A DNA stretch of 64,000 nucleotides from Actinomycetospora chiangmaiensis DSM 45062 (lineage in GTDB: Bacteria > Actinomycetota > Actinomycetes > Mycobacteriales > Pseudonocardiaceae): contig NZ_KB903246.1 in NCBI RefSeq assembly GCF_000379625.1, positions 124,001 through 188,000 of the forward strand, given 5' to 3'. A program made the position numbers and the translations under genes. Shown piece after piece: positions 42,954 through 51,976 of this stretch (position 1 is the first letter of the stretch; every line of letters starts with the position of its first letter). The notes below the pieces were generated by a model that saw only the letters and a program-made list of their open reading frames with translations, was not told where the DNA came from and searched no databases.

Positions 42954-43715
42954 TCACCGATCCCGAAACCCGTGTGCTGCGAGCCAGGCGTCGAACTCGG
43001 TGGCCACCAGGCGCTCGTCGTGGACGCCCGCTGCCGCCTCGGAGCACAGCCAGCGCAGCGGCCGCACCATGACCTCGGGATCGAGCAGGCCCTCGATACG
43101 CGCCTCGTCGGGCACCATGCCCGTGCGCGTCGCGCCACCGGGCAACAGGATGTTGACCGTCACCGGACCGCCCTCGAGGTCGGCGGCCATGATGCGGGCC
43201 AGCGCCTCGGCGCCGGCGCGCGACGGGCCGTAGGGGACGAAGCCGCGCCGCACCATCGTCGAGTGGTTCATCGAGACCACGACGAGGCGCCCGCCGCCGT
43301 CGCGCAGGGCGGGCAGCGCCGCGCGGGCGGTGAGGAAGTAGCCGGTCAGGTTGGTGTCGACGACCGCCCGGAACGCGTCCGGGTCGACCTCCCAGAACGG
43401 CTGGGGGTCGGTGAGGAAGTCCGGGTTGACGGTGCGCATGCCGATGCCCGCGTTGAGCACGACGACGTCGAGGCCGCCCAGCAGCGCCACCGCGCGCCCG
43501 GTTCCCGCGGCGACCGCGTCGGCGTCCCGCACGTCGACGCCGAGGCCGTGCGCGGTCCCCGGGCCGTCGAGCCGGGCGGAGACGGCGGCCGCCCGGTCGG
43601 TGTCCCGTCCGGTGAGCACGACGTGGTGCCCGTCGTCGACCAGCGCGCGGGCCATGGCGAGCCCGAGCCCGCTGGTGCCGCCGGTAAGCAGGACGCGGAG
43701 GTGTTCGTTCGGCAT
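42954..43715 (-). CDS. SDR-family protein with Tyr-x3-Arg in place of Tyr-x3-Lys
   Basis: 253 residues from ATG 43715. SDR fold: VLLTGGTSGLGLAMARALVD (nucleotide loop), LTGRDTDRAAAVSARL (NADP type), VVLNAGIGMRTVNPDFL, VVVSMNHSTMVRRGFVPYGP. The active-site tyrosine is followed by GPSR, so the usual catalytic lysine appears to be arginine. The C-terminus EFDAWLAAHGFRD is normal for the family. Either activity is reduced or the substrate class is unusual. It is the downstream neighbour of the mshB group, after a 113-base gap. Confidence 0.72.
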   Translation of the reverse strand: MPNEHLRVLLTGGTSGLGLAMARALVDDGHHVVLTGRDTDRAAAVSARLDGPGTAHGLGVDVRDADAVAAGTGRAVALLGGLDVVVLNAGIGMRTVNPDFLTDPQPFWEVDPDAFRAVVDTNLTGYFLTARAALPALRDGGGRLVVVSMNHSTMVRRGFVPYGPSRAGAEALARIMAADLEGGPVTVNILLPGGATRTGMVPDEARIEGLLDPEVMVRPLRWLCSEAAAGVHDERLVATEFDAWLAAHGFRDR

Positions 43716-43828
43716 GCGCGTGCGTTCCCGTGCAGGGCACGGGGGCACACCCGCCCGGGCGCGTCGGCGGGTGAGGACGGTCTCCCGGAGGTCGCGCCGT
43801 CGAGCATGCCGCGCGACGCCTTGGGGGA

Positions 43829-44191
43829 TCAGGCCGCGGCGTCCGCCTCGACGGGCCGCACCGGACGGCTCGCCACCCACACGCCCGGGAACAGGCCGGC
43901 CGCGATGAGCACGAGCGGGCGCCAGTCCGCGGGGAACGTGCCGCTGCCGGCCGGACCCCAGAAGCCGAAGACGACCACGACGAGGAACCACGTCACCAGC
44001 GGCGCGAACACCGCCCGCGACCCGGGGAAGCACCGGTCGACCACGCGCACCGCGAGCGGGGTCGTCAGCGCCGCCACGAGGATCGACACCGGCAGCGGGA
44101 CCGACCCGACGGCCAGGGTCAGCCACGCGACCTCGGCGAACGCGAGCAGCGCGACGTCGAGCAGCACCACCGCCAGGACGGCCACCCTCAC
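43829..44191 (-). CDS. Small membrane protein downstream of mshB
   Basis: 120 residues from GTG 44191, in a GTGA overlap with mshB. Four hydrophobic helices: VLAVVLLDVALLAFAEVAWL, LPVSILVAALTTPLAVRVVD, FAPLVTWFLVVVVFGFWG and WRPLVLIAAGLFPGVWVASR. It corresponds by position to the conserved membrane protein after mshB in mycobacteria (Rv1171, from memory). The function is unknown; translational coupling suggests a link with mycothiol or with the envelope. Confidence 0.72.
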   Translation of the reverse strand: MRVAVLAVVLLDVALLAFAEVAWLTLAVGSVPLPVSILVAALTTPLAVRVVDRCFPGSRAVFAPLVTWFLVVVVFGFWGPAGSGTFPADWRPLVLIAAGLFPGVWVASRPVRPVEADAAA

Positions 44192-45039
44192 GCCGAGAGC
44201 GCCGCCAACCCGCCGTCGGGACCCCGCAGGAGGATGAAGCCCTCGCTGCCGATCACCGGCTGCGCCAGCTCGTTGGAGAGGGCGAAGGCCGGCGGCTCGG
44301 ACCCGTCGTCGTGCACGGTGATCTGCGTGGCGTGCGCCCGCAGCGCGGCGAGCTTGCGCACGCGGGCGCGGCCGAGCTCGATCCGCACCGTGATGTCGTC
44401 GTCGGGGACCGTCGGCAGCCCGCTGACGTCCGGCACCGGCAGCCCCAGCCACGGACGGCGGCGCAGCGCCGCCAGGCCGCGCGCCACCTCGTCGTGCGGG
44501 GCGACGGCCGCGTACAGCGCGACGCGCTCGGCGAGCGGGTCGATCCGCTCCACCGCGCCGCCGGTGATCTCGTGGGCGCGGACGTGGTCGGGGTGGCCGT
44601 AGCCGCCCGAGGCGTCGTAGCTGATCACGACGTCGGGCGTGGTCTCGGCGAGGATCGCCACGAGCTGGTGGACCTGGAGGTCGACGTCCGGGCGCGCGGC
44701 GAACGCGCCCGCCGACAGGTGGGCGGGCGCCGCCGCGCGGATGCCCTCGCCGGTGGAGACCATGCCGGAGTCGTGCCAGCGGCCCTCCTCGCCGAGCAGG
44801 CGGTGGTCGGTGACGCCGAGGGCGGCGCACGCGGCCGCGAGCTCCTTGGCCCGGTAGGGCGCGAGGTCGGCCGAACCTTCCAGGTACCTCAGCTCCGGCG
44901 GGATGACCTCGCCGAGCTCGCCGAGGGTGCAGGTCACGAGCGTGACGTCCCACCCGGCGTCGACCGCGCGGGCCATGAGGCCGCCGGACGTGATCGTCTC
45001 GTCGTCGGGGTGGGCGTGGACGAGCACCATGCGGCTCAC
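44188..45039 (-). CDS. mshB: GlcNAc-Ins deacetylase MshB (mycothiol synthesis)
   Basis: 283 residues from GTG 45039. Zinc deacetylase of the LmbE/PIG-L family: VLVHAHPDDETITSGGLMAR (metal ligands in AHPDDE), VTCTLGELGEVIPPELRYLE, HRLLGEEGRWHDSGM, and YGHPDHVRAHEIT (third ligand). It removes the acetyl group of GlcNAc-inositol in the pathway to mycothiol. It overlaps by GTGA with both the upstream maleylpyruvate isomerase-type gene and the downstream membrane protein gene. Confidence 0.92.
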   Translation of the reverse strand: MSRMVLVHAHPDDETITSGGLMARAVDAGWDVTLVTCTLGELGEVIPPELRYLEGSADLAPYRAKELAAACAALGVTDHRLLGEEGRWHDSGMVSTGEGIRAAAPAHLSAGAFAARPDVDLQVHQLVAILAETTPDVVISYDASGGYGHPDHVRAHEITGGAVERIDPLAERVALYAAVAPHDEVARGLAALRRRPWLGLPVPDVSGLPTVPDDDITVRIELGRARVRKLAALRAHATQITVHDDGSEPPAFALSNELAQPVIGSEGFILLRGPDGGLAALSA

Positions 45040-45713
45040 TCGGTCCGGTCCTCCTCCGGGAGGTCCCCGAGCGTGGCGAAGGCGTCGAGGATCGGCTCCA
45101 CGTCGCCCTTCGTGGTCCACGACCGCAGCTGGTCCGCCGACCGGCGGGCGAGCGAGGCGCGGTGCAGCTCGAACTCGTCGGCGTGGAGCACGACGTCGGC
45201 CTGCTCGGGGTCGCCGTCGTCCGACGCCCAGGACCAGTTCCGCCCGACGAGGCCCAGGGTCGTGCCCTCGGGCAGCCGGCCGCCCACGCGCGGGGCGAAG
45301 CGGTCGCGGATGAGGGCCACCCCGCCCGAGTCCTTGCCGCCGGGCACGCCGAGGGCGCCGCGGAGGTCCTGCTCGTGGATGATCACGTCGCCGAGGGGGC
45401 GCGGGCCGTTCTCGCGCATCCACGCGCGCAGCGGCTCGGCCGTCCGCCGCCACTCCTCGATCAGCTGCGCGACCGAGTGGTCGCGGCGCGCCTCGACCTG
45501 CTTGGCGGTCCACGTCTCGTTGTGGTCGTCGGGCTCGTCACCCGCGACGACGTCGGTGCCGAGCCCGACCATGTGGCTGAACAGGTCGCGCACCGTCCAG
45601 TCCGGGCAGGAGGGCACGCGACGCTCCACCTGCTCCTCGGACGCGCCCTCCAGCAGCGCGATCACGCGCTCCTGGGCCTTGCTCCACTCCTCGATCGGGT
45701 CCACACCGATCAT
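45036..45713 (-). CDS. Mycothiol-dependent maleylpyruvate isomerase-family protein
   Basis: 225 residues from ATG 45713. MDMPI_N four-helix bundle related to DinB: IEEWSKAQERVIALLEGASE, the signature VPSCPDWTVRDLFSHMVGLG, and IIHEQDLRGALG carrying metal-ligand histidines. A C-terminal SCP2-like domain (VVLHADEFELHRASLARRSA) follows. Enzymes of this family use mycothiol for isomerisation or S-transfer detoxification. The GTGA overlap with mshB supports that link. The substrate is unknown. Confidence 0.85.
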   Translation of the reverse strand: MIGVDPIEEWSKAQERVIALLEGASEEQVERRVPSCPDWTVRDLFSHMVGLGTDVVAGDEPDDHNETWTAKQVEARRDHSVAQLIEEWRRTAEPLRAWMRENGPRPLGDVIIHEQDLRGALGVPGGKDSGGVALIRDRFAPRVGGRLPEGTTLGLVGRNWSWASDDGDPEQADVVLHADEFELHRASLARRSADQLRSWTTKGDVEPILDAFATLGDLPEEDRTE

Positions 45714-45719
45714 CGTGCC

Positions 45720-46925
45720 TCACTTCAGCGGGAGCTCGTTCCGCAGGAGCGGGGAGAACACGACCGGTGCCGCCGCGAGGAGCGTCACGCCCGCGGCGAT
45801 CCACAGCACGGTGGCGAGGCCCAGCGCGCCGGCCAGCCCGCCGCCGATCAGGGCCCCGACCGGCGGCGTCCCCCACACCACGGTGCGGATGGAGGCGTTC
45901 ATCCGCCCGAGCAGTGCGGGCGGGCAGGTGCGCTGCCGCATGCTGACCTGCGCGACGTTGTAGGCCACCGCGACGAACGCCACGCCGGCCGAGGACACCG
46001 CGAGCAGCACCGCCCCGTCCGCGAGCGGCGTGAGCGCGGCGAAGGGGACCTCGACCAACGCCATGAGGGGCACGACGCGGCCCTGCCCGACGAGATCCGC
46101 GAGCCGGCCGGCCGACACCGCCCCGAGCACGCCGCCGACCGCACCGACGGACAGGGTGAGGCCGAGCGTCGACGGTGACAGCCCCAGGGTGCGCAGGGCG
46201 AACAGCACGACGACCGCGTCCCGCAGCCCGGAGGCGAGGTTGATGCCGGCGGTGCACACCGTGATCCGGCGGATCACCGGGTGCCCGACGACGTACCGCA
46301 GCCCCTCCGCGATCTCGGCGAGGAGCGCCCGCCGTCGGGACGGGACCGGGCGCGGCGGGGCCGGCACCCGCAGCAGGAGCAGCGCCGACAGCAGGAAGCT
46401 CGCCACGTCGGCGAGCAGCGCCACGGGGGCCGACACGACGCGCAGGAGGAGCCCGCCGACTCCAGGGCCCGCCACCTGGGCCGCGGTGGCGCCGGTCATG
46501 AGCACCGAGTTCGCCCGCACCAGGTCGTCCCGGTCGACGAGCCCGGGCAGGATGCTCTGCGAGGCGACGTCGCCGAACACGGTCGCCACCCCGACGGCGA
46601 ACGCGACGGCGACGAGCTGGCCCGGGGAGAACCCGCCCAGCCACGCGGTCAGTGGCACCGTGACGAGCAGCAGGGCCCGGACCAGGTCGCACACGACCAT
46701 CACCCGCCGCGGGCGCCACCGGTCGACCAACGCCCCCGCGGGCAGCCCCACCACGAGGAACGGCGCCATCCCGGCCGCCGACAGCACGCCCATCTCCCAC
46801 GGGGTGGCTGCCAGCACCGTCGCCGCGATCACCGGCAGCACCAGCACGCTGACCTGGCTGCCGACCTCGCTGACGGTCGCGGACGTGACCAGGGACGGGA
46901 AACCCCGTCGCCGCCATGGGCTCAC
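45720..46925 (-). CDS. MFS efflux transporter (MFS_3/enterobactin exporter-like)
   Basis: 401 residues from GTG 46925. Twelve-helix permease: SLVTSATVSEVGSQVSVLVL, VGLPAGALVDRWRPRRVMVV (MFS loop motif), DRDDLVRANSVLMTGATAAQ and VAGPGVGGLL, then LSVGAVGGVLGAVSAGRLAD. The DLVRANS block is typical of the MFS_3 exporters of siderophores and macrolides. It is divergent, with 17 bases between starts, from an antibiotic kinase gene, so the pair looks like an export-plus-inactivation resistance module. Confidence 0.82.
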   Translation of the reverse strand: MSPWRRRGFPSLVTSATVSEVGSQVSVLVLPVIAATVLAATPWEMGVLSAAGMAPFLVVGLPAGALVDRWRPRRVMVVCDLVRALLLVTVPLTAWLGGFSPGQLVAVAFAVGVATVFGDVASQSILPGLVDRDDLVRANSVLMTGATAAQVAGPGVGGLLLRVVSAPVALLADVASFLLSALLLLRVPAPPRPVPSRRRALLAEIAEGLRYVVGHPVIRRITVCTAGINLASGLRDAVVVLFALRTLGLSPSTLGLTLSVGAVGGVLGAVSAGRLADLVGQGRVVPLMALVEVPFAALTPLADGAVLLAVSSAGVAFVAVAYNVAQVSMRQRTCPPALLGRMNASIRTVVWGTPPVGALIGGGLAGALGLATVLWIAAGVTLLAAAPVVFSPLLRNELPLK

Positions 46926-46930
46926 GTCGG

Positions 46931-46937
46931 CACCCTG
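46931..46937. promoter_or_regulatory. Overlapping divergent -10 elements of MFS and kinase genes
   Basis: CACCCT (46931-46936) ends 6 bases before ATG 46943. CAGGGT (46937-46932) on minus ends 6 bases before GTG 46925. Both keep the A2 and T6 positions of a -10. Both genes would be leaderless, although GGAG precedes the ATG closely. Confidence 0.4.
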
Positions 46938-46942
46938 GAGCG

Positions 46943-47800
46943 ATGATCGAGGTCCCCGACGAGGCGCGGCGGCGGATGCTGGTCCGCCACGGCCCGGACG
47001 TCGAGGGGTGGCTCGCCGCCGTCCCGGCGCGGGTGGAGCGGCTCGCACGACGGTGGCACGTGACGCCGGACGGCCCGGTGCTCTCCGGGAACTCCGGGCT
47101 CGTGGTCCCGGCCGACCGGGGCGTCCTGAAGCTGACACCCGACGTCGGGATCGCGACGACGGAGGCGGCGGCGCTGCGGCACTGGGCCCCGCAGGAGCAC
47201 GTGGTCGACCTGCTCGAGCACGACGCGGGCGCGCTGCTCCTCGCCCGTGTCCGGCCGGGGACCGCGCTGCCGGCCAGCACCCGCGTGCTCGACGTCCTGC
47301 CCGCGCTGCGCGACCTCCTCGCGGCCGACGGCCCGCTGCCGGACCTGCCCCCGCTGGGCGCGCGGATCGCGTTCTGGCTGGGCCGGGTGCGCGAGCAGGT
47401 CGTCGAGGACGCCCTGGACGACCGGATCCCGCTCGACCTGCTCGACGCCGCCGCGCAGCGGGCGGCCGAGCTCGGGGCGGAGTGCGGTCACCCCGGGGTG
47501 GTGCACGGCGACCTGCACCCGGCGAACCTGCTCACCGGGCCGGACGGGGCCGTCGTCATCGATCCCCGCCCGCACCTCGGCGACCGCACGTTCGACCTCG
47601 TGGACCTCGTCCTGCTCGACCCCGACGCCCTGGACGCGACGGTCGACCGCCTCGCCCGGGAGCTCGGCGGCCTCGACCCCGACCGGGTGCACGCCTGGTG
47701 CCGCGCCCTCGCCCCGGCGAACGCGGTCGCGGCGCTGCGGGCCGCCCCGGACAGCCCGCACACCGCAGCGCTGGTCCGGCTGGCCCAGCACCCCGGATGA
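46943..47800 (+). CDS. APH(6)/hydroxyurea-type antibiotic phosphotransferase
   Basis: 285 residues from ATG 46943. Aminoglycoside kinase fold: VLSGNSGLVVPADRGVLKLT (ATP lobe lysine), catalytic loop VVHGDLHPANLLTGPDGAVV and metal aspartate in VIDPRPHLGDRTFDLVDLVL. This pattern matches the streptomycin 6-phosphotransferase and hydroxyurea kinase family. It is probably a housekeeping resistance or sugar-alcohol kinase. The stop codon lies within the stem of the next hairpin. Confidence 0.82.
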   Translation: MIEVPDEARRRMLVRHGPDVEGWLAAVPARVERLARRWHVTPDGPVLSGNSGLVVPADRGVLKLTPDVGIATTEAAALRHWAPQEHVVDLLEHDAGALLLARVRPGTALPASTRVLDVLPALRDLLAADGPLPDLPPLGARIAFWLGRVREQVVEDALDDRIPLDLLDAAAQRAAELGAECGHPGVVHGDLHPANLLTGPDGAVVIDPRPHLGDRTFDLVDLVLLDPDALDATVDRLARELGGLDPDRVHAWCRALAPANAVAALRAAPDSPHTAALVRLAQHPG

Positions 47801-47850
47801 CCGGACGGCACTCCCGCTCACCTCGGTGCAGCGGGAGTGCCGTCCGGTCA
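47798..47850. terminator. 21-bp perfect stem between convergent kinase and ABC genes
   Basis: Arms 47798-47818 and 47830-47850 are perfect over 21 bases with an 11-base loop. The first three bases are the kinase stop codon TGA. Likely a bidirectional terminator. Confidence 0.85.
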
Positions 47851-47864
47851 GCACGGGTCGGAGC

Positions 47865-48923
47865 TCACGCGGCCGAGTCGGCGTCGCCCATCGGGAAGTG
47901 GCAGGCGAACGTGTGCGTGCCGGCCGGGTCGCTCGCCCGCAGCACCGGGACCTCGTCGGCACAGCGCTGCTGCGCCTTCGGGCACCGCGTGCGGAAGCGA
48001 CAGCCCGACGGCGGGTCCGCCGGGCTGGGGATGTCGCCGGTGAGCACCACGCGGGACTTCCGTCGACGACGCTCCGCGGCCGGGTCGGGCAGCGGGACCG
48101 CCGAGAGCAGCGCCTGCGTGTAGGGGTGGCGCGGGTTCTCGTAGACCGAGGCCGCGTCACCCAGTTCGACGACCTTGCCCAGGTACATCACGGCGACGCG
48201 GTCGGAGATGTGGCGGACCACCGACAGGTCGTGGGCGATGAACAGGTAGGACAGGCCGAGCCGTTCCTGCAGGTCCTCGAGCAGGTTGACCACGCCGGCC
48301 TGCACGGAGACGTCGAGCGCGGACACCGGCTCGTCGAGCACCACCACCCGCGGGTCCGCCGCCAGCGCCCGGGCGATCCCGATGCGCTGGCGCTGCCCGC
48401 CCGAGAACTCGTGCGAGTAGCGGTTGCGGTGCTCGGACTTCAGCCCGACCAGCCCGAGCAGCTCGTCGACCCGGTCCCGCAGGTCCGACTCCGACGGGTA
48501 CACCTGGTGGATCCGCAGCGGCTCCGCGATGAGCTCGGAGACCGGCAGGCGCGGGTCGAGGGAGCCGAACGGATCCTGGAACACCATGGACAGCTCGCGC
48601 CGCAGCGGCCGCATCTCCTTCGCGGAGAGCCCGACGAGCTCGCGGCCGTCGTAGCGCACCGACCCGGAGTCGGGCCTGATGAGCTGCAGGATCGAGCGGC
48701 CGGTCGTGGACTTCCCGCAGCCGGACTCGCCGACCACCCCGAGGGTCTCGCCGGCGTCGACGTCGAGCGAGACCTCCGTGACGGCCTGGACCTTCCCGAC
48801 GACCCGCCGGAGGACCCCCTGGCTGCGGACGGGGAACGTGGTGGTGAGGTCGCGGACCTGCAGCAGCGCGCCGTCGCGCTCGCCCGCCGTCCCGGGGTGC
48901 GCCTCGGTGCTGGGTGCGCTCAT
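47865..48923 (-). CDS. Oligopeptide/dipeptide ABC transporter ATPase (OppF/DppF-like)
   Basis: 352 residues from ATG 48923, overlapping the previous stop as ATGA. ABC motifs: Walker [17 protein letters not shown]-loop [15 protein letters not shown], signature [16 protein letters not shown], Walker [16 protein letters not shown], and H-loop [11 protein letters not shown]. The C-terminal oligopeptide extension has [14 protein letters not shown], which in this family can bind an Fe-S cluster. It is the last gene of a five-gene peptide import operon. Confidence 0.9.
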   Translation of the reverse strand: MSAPSTEAHPGTAGERDGALLQVRDLTTTFPVRSQGVLRRVVGKVQAVTEVSLDVDAGETLGVVGESGCGKSTTGRSILQLIRPDSGSVRYDGRELVGLSAKEMRPLRRELSMVFQDPFGSLDPRLPVSELIAEPLRIHQVYPSESDLRDRVDELLGLVGLKSEHRNRYSHEFSGGQRQRIGIARALAADPRVVVLDEPVSALDVSVQAGVVNLLEDLQERLGLSYLFIAHDLSVVRHISDRVAVMYLGKVVELGDAASVYENPRHPYTQALLSAVPLPDPAAERRRRKSRVVLTGDIPSPADPPSGCRFRTRCPKAQQRCADEVPVLRASDPAGTHTFACHFPMGDADSAA

Positions 48924-49963
48924 GCGGACACCTCCATCTCGGTTCCCGTCGCTCCGCTCGCCGTATCCGTCCGGGAGAAGAGGTTCTCGGTCGGGCTCTC
49001 GGCGAGCACCTGCCAGCGCCGGCACCGGGAGAGGTGGTCGGTGCCCACCGCCACCAGCTCCGGCTCCGCCTCGCGGCAGGCGTCCTCGACGAGGGGGCAG
49101 CGGGGCGCGAACGAGCACCCCGGCGGGAGGGACACCAGCGACGGCGGGGCCCCGGGGATCGGGTGCAGCCGGCCGCCGATCTGGTCGACCGCGGGCAGCG
49201 AGGACAGCAGCCCCACGGTGTAGGGCATGCGCGGCCGCTCGAAGACCTCCTCGGTCGGGCCGGTCTCGACGATCGTCCCGCCGTACATGACCTGCACCCG
49301 GTCGGCCGTCCCCGCCACGACGCCGAGGTCGTGGCTCACGAGCACCAGCGAGGCGCCCGACTCGACGCGGGCCTGGTCGAGCACCTCCAGGACCTGGGCC
49401 TGCACCGTGACGTCGAGGGCCGTCGTCGGCTCGTCGGCGATGATCAGGCGCGGCCGGTTCACCATCGCCATGGCGATCATCGCGCGCTGGCGCATGCCAC
49501 CGGAGAACTCATGCGGGTACTGCTTCGCCCGCGTCTCCGGCTGCGGGATGTCCACCAGGGCCAGGGCGGCGACGGCGTCGCGCCACGCCTCGTCCTTGGA
49601 CACCGCCGCGTGCGCCCGCCGGGCCTCGGCGATCTGGCGGCCCACGGTGTGCACCGGGTTCATCGAGCTCATCGGGTCCTGGAAGATCATGGCGATCTCG
49701 GAGCCGCGCAGCCCCCGCAGCGTCTCCGACTTCGCGCCGACCAGCTCGGTCCCGTCGAACCGGACCGAACCGGTGACCCGGGCGGTCGCGGGCAGCAGCC
49801 GCGGGACGGCCATGAGCGACACCGACTTGCCGGACCCGGACTCCCCCACGACGCCGAGCACCTCGCCCGGCTCCACGGTGAAGCTCACGTCACGGACGGC
49901 GTGCACCTCGCCGTCCTCGGAGGGGAACGTGACGGACAGGCCGTCCACCTCGAGCAGGGACAT
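48920..49963 (-). CDS. Oligopeptide/dipeptide ABC transporter ATPase (OppD/DppD-like)
   Basis: 347 residues from ATG 49963. Walker [17 protein letters not shown]-loop [16 protein letters not shown], signature [17 protein letters not shown], Walker [17 protein letters not shown], and H-loop [10 protein letters not shown], with the oligopeptide C-terminal [14 protein letters not shown]. It forms the heterodimeric ATPase with the next gene. The tail ([14 protein letters not shown]) is encoded by the dispersed motif at 48945, beyond where most homologues end. Confidence 0.9.
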   Translation of the reverse strand: MSLLEVDGLSVTFPSEDGEVHAVRDVSFTVEPGEVLGVVGESGSGKSVSLMAVPRLLPATARVTGSVRFDGTELVGAKSETLRGLRGSEIAMIFQDPMSSMNPVHTVGRQIAEARRAHAAVSKDEAWRDAVAALALVDIPQPETRAKQYPHEFSGGMRQRAMIAMAMVNRPRLIIADEPTTALDVTVQAQVLEVLDQARVESGASLVLVSHDLGVVAGTADRVQVMYGGTIVETGPTEEVFERPRMPYTVGLLSSLPAVDQIGGRLHPIPGAPPSLVSLPPGCSFAPRCPLVEDACREAEPELVAVGTDHLSRCRRWQVLAESPTENLFSRTDTASGATGTEMEVSA

Positions 49964-49966
49964 GTC

Positions 49967-50905
49967 CTACCGCCTGGTCTGGCGTGGGTCGAACGCGTCG
50001 CGCAACCCGTCGCCGATGAAGTTGATGGTCAGCGAGATCAGCACGATCGCCACGAACGGCGCCCAGAACAGCCACGGACGCGTCCCGAGCTGGGTGTAGT
50101 TCTGGTTGAGCACCAGCCCCAGCGAGGTGTCCGGGATCTGCACGCCGAGCCCGATGAACGACAGCGCCGCCTCGGTGAGGACGGCGAGCGCGAGGGTCAG
50201 GGTCGCGTTCACCACGATCGTGCCGATCATGTTCGGCACCAGGTGCCGGGTCACGATCCGCCATGTCGTCGCGCCGGAGGCCCGGGCCGCCTCGACGAAC
50301 TCCCGCTGCGAGAGCGCCAGGGCCTCGGCCCGGGTCACGCGGGCGATCGGCATCCACAGGAAGAAGCCGAGGATGAGCCCGACCAGCCACCAGGACCCGC
50401 CGAGCCCGGCGATGAGGATGGCGGCCACGGCCTGCAGCGGGACGACGAGGAAGAGGTCGGTGACGCGGGAGACGGCGGTGTCGGTCCCGCGCCGCAGGTA
50501 GCCAGCGGTGGTGCCGAGGAGCACCCCGACCACCGTCGAGATGATCGCCGCGATGAACCCGATCTGCAGCGAGAACTGCGAGCCCTTCATCACCAGCGAG
50601 AACACGTCCGCGCCGACCTGGTCGGTGCCGAAGACGTGCGCCGGGCTCGGGTCCTCGTAGGAGCCGGCCGAGAGGTTCGTCAGCGAGTAGCCCAGGAAGA
50701 ACGGGGCGATGTAGACGAACAGGATGAACAGCACCAGGATCGTCAGCGCCGTCATGGCCGCGCGGTGACGCAGGAAGCGCCGCCGCACCAACTGGCCCTG
50801 GGAGAGGAACGCGCCTCCCACGTCGCCCCCGTCGGAGCGTCCCGACGGCGGGTCGGGCACCTTGCCCGGGTGGAGGGTCGGGGTGGCCTGTGTCGTCTCA
50901 GCCAA
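49967..50905 (-). CDS. Peptide ABC transporter permease (OppC/DppC-like)
   Basis: 312 residues from TTG 50905, which overlaps the oppB stop by 8 bases and has GAGGAT just upstream. Inner-membrane permease with six helices; the EAA loop is EAARASGATTWRIVTRHLVP. The N-terminal extension and the opening helix (AAMTALTILVLFILFVYIAP) fit DppC proteins. It pairs with the next permease. Confidence 0.88.
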   Translation of the reverse strand: MAETTQATPTLHPGKVPDPPSGRSDGGDVGGAFLSQGQLVRRRFLRHRAAMTALTILVLFILFVYIAPFFLGYSLTNLSAGSYEDPSPAHVFGTDQVGADVFSLVMKGSQFSLQIGFIAAIISTVVGVLLGTTAGYLRRGTDTAVSRVTDLFLVVPLQAVAAILIAGLGGSWWLVGLILGFFLWMPIARVTRAEALALSQREFVEAARASGATTWRIVTRHLVPNMIGTIVVNATLTLALAVLTEAALSFIGLGVQIPDTSLGLVLNQNYTQLGTRPWLFWAPFVAIVLISLTINFIGDGLRDAFDPRQTRR

Positions 50906-51896
50906 GACGGATCCTCGGGTCGAGGTAGCTGTACGCGATGTCCGCGATGAGGTTGAACAGCACGACGATGGTCGCCGTGACGATCAGCCAACCCATGAGC
51001 ATGTTGGGGTCGTACTGCTGGATGGACCGGACGAGCAGCGAGCCCATCCCGTTCCAGCCGAACACCTGCTCGGTGACGATCGCCCCGCCGAAGACGGCGC
51101 CGAAGTTGTAGGCGAAGTAGGTGGTCACCGGCAGCAGTGCGTTGCGCAGGGCGTGCCGGAGCACCACCTGCCGCTCGGTGAGCCCCTTGGCCCGGGCGGT
51201 GCGCACGTAGTCCGACCGCATGGTCTCGAGCATCGAGGCGCGCTGGAACCGGCTGTAGGCCGCGAAGCTGATCGCGGCGAGGGCGATCGTCGGGAGGAGG
51301 TACGCGCCGGTGAACTTGAAGAACACCTCGCCGGGGGACCCGGTGAACCCGCCGGCGGGAGGACCCGCCGTCGTGAGCCAGCGGTCGAGCCCGAGGTCGA
51401 TCAGCAGCACGTTGAACTGGATGCCGTAGACCTTGAGGATGATGCCGATGCAGAACACCGGCATCGCGAACAGCACGAACGCCAGCGTCGTCGCGGTGTA
51501 GTCGGTGATCGAGTACTGGCGCAGCGCGGCGATCGCGCCGACCGCCCCACCGACCAGCAGCGCGATGATCTCCGCGATCACGACGAGCCGGATGGTCACC
51601 CAGAGCGCGCTGCCCACGGCGGGGAGCACCTGGGCCTGGGCCTGCCCGAGCGCGACGCTCGTGCCCCAGTTGCCGGACAGGATCCCGGTCAGCCACTCCC
51701 AGTAGCGCACCAGGATCGGCTGGTCGAGCCCGAGCTGGCGGGCCGTCGCGTCGATGGCCTCGGGGGTGATCCCGGGCCGGGCCCGCAGGCCGGCGAGCGG
51801 GTCACCCGAGCTCGCCACCATCACGTAGAGCAGGAACGACGCCACGAGGAGGACGCCGATCGAGATCAGGACGCGCCGCACGATGTACGCGGCCAC
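50898..51896 (-). CDS. Peptide ABC transporter permease (OppB/DppB-like)
   Basis: 332 residues from ATG 51896. N-terminal YIVRRVLISIGVLLVASFLL is the classical DppB start. The EAA loop is DYVRTARAKGLTERQVVLRH, and FGGAIVTEQVFGWNGMGSLL precedes the last helices. It forms the peptide channel with the DppC-like gene. The 80-base gap to the binding-protein gene holds a strong hairpin. Confidence 0.9.
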   Translation of the reverse strand: MAAYIVRRVLISIGVLLVASFLLYVMVASSGDPLAGLRARPGITPEAIDATARQLGLDQPILVRYWEWLTGILSGNWGTSVALGQAQAQVLPAVGSALWVTIRLVVIAEIIALLVGGAVGAIAALRQYSITDYTATTLAFVLFAMPVFCIGIILKVYGIQFNVLLIDLGLDRWLTTAGPPAGGFTGSPGEVFFKFTGAYLLPTIALAAISFAAYSRFQRASMLETMRSDYVRTARAKGLTERQVVLRHALRNALLPVTTYFAYNFGAVFGGAIVTEQVFGWNGMGSLLVRSIQQYDPNMLMGWLIVTATIVVLFNLIADIAYSYLDPRIRLG

Positions 51897-51921
51897 GTGT
51901 CACCTCTTTCCGTCGAGCGCA

Positions 51922-51954
51922 CCCGACGGGGCCGGGATCGCCGGCCCCGTCGGG
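51922..51954 (-). terminator. Hairpin between binding-protein and permease genes
   Basis: 14-bp perfect arms 51922-51935 and 51941-51954 with a 5-base loop, just after the substrate-binding gene. Such stems usually stop part of the transcription or protect the 3' end, so the binding protein is made in excess. Confidence 0.65.
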
Positions 51955-51976
51955 CGTCGCTGACCTGTAGGCCGAG

